From JASDSY01 sp041441465 (GTDB lineage: Bacteria > Muiribacteriota > UBA9980): a stretch of 64,000 nucleotides of DNA. The DNA lies in NCBI GenBank assembly GCA_041441465.1, contig JASDSY010000029.1, positions 62,001 to 126,000 on the forward strand, written 5' to 3'. Of the stretch, positions 61,783-64,000 are shown in pieces. Both the position numbers and the translations under genes were made by a program. The notes beneath the pieces are model-generated. The model saw only the letters and a program-made list of their open reading frames with translations, did not search any database and was not told where the DNA came from. Every line of letters begins with the position of its first letter. Position 1 is the first letter of the stretch.

Positions 61783-63534
61783 ATGGCAAGGGTTGAAAAA
61801 AAGCTTCTTGGCCAGAGTCTTATAAGCGCTAATTTAATAACTCAAAAGCAGCTTGACGAAGCTTTAAAAGAACAAAGAAAAACCGACCAATCACTTGGGA
61901 TTATTCTGATAACTAATAATTTCATATCCCAGGTCGAACTTATAAATTTTCTTGAAAGTAAGCTCGGAATACCTTATGCCAATCTTACTAATTATGTTAT
62001 TGATCCTGAAATAGTAAAAATTGTACCTCTCGATATAGCTTCGAAATATAAATTGATACCGCTTTTAAAGGTTAAAAGCACGCTTACGGTTGCAATGCTC
62101 GATCCGCTGGATAGTTTTGTAATAGATTCCTTGAAATATACCACTGGCTGTGATATTAAGCCGCTGGTCTCCACTAAGGAAGAAATAGAAAAATCGCTTG
62201 AAAAATATTATAATGTCAAAAGTGCCGCGGCTAAAGATAATGTTCAGGTTTCACAAAATCTTATGGGCGACGCTGAACAGTTGAATGAATTACAACAATT
62301 CGCAAATAAATTGCAGGGTATTACTGATACCTCTTTCGGCGGCGGCAGTAACGACAATGAAGCGCCGGTAGTAAAATTAGTTAATTTGATAATCGTAAAA
62401 GCTATATCCGAAGGCGCGTCCGATATTCATATCGAGCCGTCTGAAAAGGCGCTGCGCACAAGATATAGAATCGACGGAATTTTGCATGAAGTCATGTCGC
62501 TTAGTAAAACTCTTGAGTCGGCTGTATTATCGAGAATAAAAATAATGGGAAACATGGATATTTCAGAAAAGAGAATTCCGCAGGACGGCCGCTCGGAAAT
62601 GAAGCTTATGAATAGAAGCATCGACCTTCGTATTTCTTCATTTCCATGTGTTCACGGCGAAAAGATAGTTATAAGAATATTGGATAAAAGCGGTGTTCTT
62701 ATACCGCTTGAAGATCTTGGTTTTTCACACGCGGTTCTTGAAAAATTCAAATTGATGATCAGAAAACCAAATGGAATTATACTTGTTACCGGCCCTACCG
62801 GTTCAGGTAAATCAACGACATTGTACGCATCGCTCGATAAGATCAACTCAATGGATAAAAATATTGTTACAATTGAAGACCCGGTCGAATATGAGTTAAG
62901 TACTATTAACCAGGCGCAGATAAATGTCAAGGCTGGATTTACTTTCGCTCACGGCTTGAGGTCAATATTGAGGCAGGACCCTGATATAGTAATGGTCGGA
63001 GAAATACGTGACTACGAGACTGCCGAGATCGCGATAAGAGCAGCATTAACAGGCCATCTTGTGTTTTCGACGCTTCATACAAATGACGCATCAGGCGCGA
63101 TTACAAGACTTATTGATATGAAAATCGAGCCGTTTTTGATTTCGTCATCAATTATTTGCGTTATGGCTCAGCGACTTATCAGAAAAATATGCGAAAAATG
63201 CAAAACTTCATATATGCCGACACCGCAATTTATAGATAAAATTAACCAGTTGATCAATACCAATTTACCGGACAATTTTGAATTATACAGGGGTAAGGGC
63301 TGCGCGTTTTGCAAGCATACCGGCTTTAAAGGCAGAACAACCATTAATGAACTGTTGATACCAAACGAAAGAATTCATGAATTGATCATCAACAGGGCGC
63401 CTACTTCGCAGATAAAAAAAGAAGCTAAATTGAATGATATGAAGTCGCTTCGTGAGGACGGCATATTTAAAGTTATTGAAGGTATTACTACGATTGAAGA
63501 AGTTATAAGGGTAACACAGGCAGATGAAAGCTAA
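61783..63534 (+). CDS. pilB: PilB/GspE-type secretion ATPase (copy 2)
   Basis: A 583-residue hexameric ATPase of the PilB/GspE type. The N-terminal MshEN domain is clear (LGQSLISANLITQKQLDEAL and IPYANLTNYVIDPEIVKIVP). The motor contains Walker A GPTGSGKS at 337-344, the Asp box TIEDPVEYELST, Walker B region LRQDPDIVMVGEIRD and TGHLVFSTLHTN, with the tetracysteine zinc pair (CEKC and CAFC). It is 40 residues shorter than copy 1, mostly in the linker before the motor. Two extension-type ATPases and no PilT retraction ATPase are visible in the window. AAGGAGA site before ATG. The thioesterase gene overlaps its last 11 bases. Confidence 0.92.
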   Translation: MARVEKKLLGQSLISANLITQKQLDEALKEQRKTDQSLGIILITNNFISQVELINFLESKLGIPYANLTNYVIDPEIVKIVPLDIASKYKLIPLLKVKSTLTVAMLDPLDSFVIDSLKYTTGCDIKPLVSTKEEIEKSLEKYYNVKSAAAKDNVQVSQNLMGDAEQLNELQQFANKLQGITDTSFGGGSNDNEAPVVKLVNLIIVKAISEGASDIHIEPSEKALRTRYRIDGILHEVMSLSKTLESAVLSRIKIMGNMDISEKRIPQDGRSEMKLMNRSIDLRISSFPCVHGEKIVIRILDKSGVLIPLEDLGFSHAVLEKFKLMIRKPNGIILVTGPTGSGKSTTLYASLDKINSMDKNIVTIEDPVEYELSTINQAQINVKAGFTFAHGLRSILRQDPDIVMVGEIRDYETAEIAIRAALTGHLVFSTLHTNDASGAITRLIDMKIEPFLISSSIICVMAQRLIRKICEKCKTSYMPTPQFIDKINQLINTNLPDNFELYRGKGCAFCKHTGFKGRTTINELLIPNERIHELIINRAPTSQIKKEAKLNDMKSLREDGIFKVIEGITTIEEVIRVTQADES

Positions 63535-64000
63535 TCAAAATACCGAGGAAACATTTATTGAATATAACGGCATCGAATTCGAACCGCCTGTTTTCGAGAC
63601 CGAAATCAGGGTGAGGTATGCTGAAACTGACCGTATGGACGTTGTTTATTACGGTAATTATTTTACATGGTTCGAGGTTGCTCGCGGTGATGTTTTAAGG
63701 CAAATAGGCTATCCTTACTCTCAAATTGAAAAAGATGGAGTAATTTTGCCTGTCGGTGAGGCCTATTGCAAATATATAGCGCCGACAGCTTATGACGATT
63801 TGATCGTTATTGCCTCAAAAATTGATGAATTCAGCGTTCATAAAATTTCTTTTATATATGAAATTTATAAAATGCCGGAACGTAAACTTTGCAGCAAAGG
63901 TTATACCATGCACCCCATTATCGGACGCGATGGAAAGATATTAAGGCATGATAATAGCGGCGTAATAGATAAAATCAAGAAAAGTTTATTTGAGTTCTCA
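63524..64000 (+). CDS. YbgC/4-hydroxybenzoyl-CoA thioesterase-family protein, cut by the window end
   Basis: At least 159 residues of a single-hotdog acyl-CoA thioesterase, with no stop before the window edge. The signature is VRYAETDRMDVVYYGNYFTWFEVAR, in which the aspartate and the tyrosine-rich strand form the catalytic site in YbgC/FadM proteins, followed by PVGEAYCKYIAPTAYDDLIV. The N-terminal ~27 residues before the domain are an extra extension. It starts with an ATG that overlaps the pilB stop by 11 bases, so the two genes are translationally coupled, an odd mix of pilus and acyl-CoA functions. Substrate not predictable. Confidence 0.88.
   Translation, partial: MKANQNTEETFIEYNGIEFEPPVFETEIRVRYAETDRMDVVYYGNYFTWFEVARGDVLRQIGYPYSQIEKDGVILPVGEAYCKYIAPTAYDDLIVIASKIDEFSVHKISFIYEIYKMPERKLCSKGYTMHPIIGRDGKILRHDNSGVIDKIKKSLFEFS

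Overview
The window is AT-rich chromosomal DNA from a bacterium with a Gram-negative type envelope. The signs are a type IV pilus secretin, PilM/PilN/PilO alignment proteins, lipoprotein and Sec signal peptides, an O-antigen-ligase-family membrane protein and a periplasmic solute-binding protein. The menaquinone genes belong to the futalosine branch (UbiD-, UbiA/MqnP-, UbiE- and UbiX-type proteins). Pilus genes are scattered rather than in one pilMNOPQ operon, many proteins carry HEAT, TPR or other repeats, and one exported protein ends in a Por/FlgD-Ig-like domain. I infer an uncultured or poorly sampled phylum rather than a proteobacterium or firmicute, but I cannot place it further from sequence alone.

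Layout. 1-3.3 kb: tail of an XRE regulator with a small membrane partner, an unknown protein, a TfoX-N protein, a GNAT acetyltransferase and an exported alpha/beta hydrolase. 3.6-7.5 kb (minus): a tight four-gene operon of membrane proteins, the first carrying a DUF6754-like cytoplasmic domain. Divergent from it, 7.8-10.9 kb encodes a HEAT-repeat / transmembrane / phosphodiester-glycosidase fusion. 11.2-16.4 kb: late menaquinone genes with two tandem MqnP-type prenyltransferases. 16.5-18.1 kb: dGTPase-family protein and a prepilin. 18.5-26.6 kb: one 2718-residue nonribosomal peptide synthetase (C-A-T-T-C-A-T-reductase) fused to a C-terminal cyclic-nucleotide-binding-like domain. It is followed by its likely activating phosphopantetheinyl transferase and a fused M16 peptidase, which share back-to-back promoters.

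31.0-36.9 kb (minus): pilC, pilB, pilM, pilN, pilO. The pilB-pilO block is bracketed by two unusual palindrome-rich intergenic elements (30.44-30.96 and 35.23-35.64 kb) that share short linkers and hairpin order but have different, internally compensating stem sequences. 37.1-38.6 kb: a decayed HsdM remnant and a TPR protein. 38.8-43.3 kb (minus): an exported beta-lactamase-fold hydrolase, an unknown secreted helical protein and an ArsP-type permease. 43.8-44.8 kb: YaiI/YqxD-family and DUF4126 proteins. 45.1-51.7 kb: an unknown single-span membrane protein, the divergent pilus secretin, and an O-antigen-ligase/TPR protein. 51.8-64.0 kb: housekeeping genes (rsmD, coaD, dus, nusB) interleaved with an RseC-like protein, a PhnD-like binding protein paired with a GGDEF protein, a CoaX-like protein lacking its N-terminal aspartate, a large exported protein with two dead PLD folds, a second PilB-type ATPase, and a thioesterase cut by the window end.

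How it fits together. Pilus assembly (PilM/N/O/C/Q, two PilB-type ATPases, one prepilin) is the dominant theme. The synthetase needs phosphopantetheine, for which coaD, a CoaX-like protein and the Sfp-type transferase are all in the window. Good sigma70-like promoters (TTGACA/TATAAT, 17-nt spacer) can be read before many genes; at least three leave almost no 5' leader, so some genes are probably translated from leaderless mRNA. No tRNA, rRNA, CRISPR array or intact insertion sequence was recognised.
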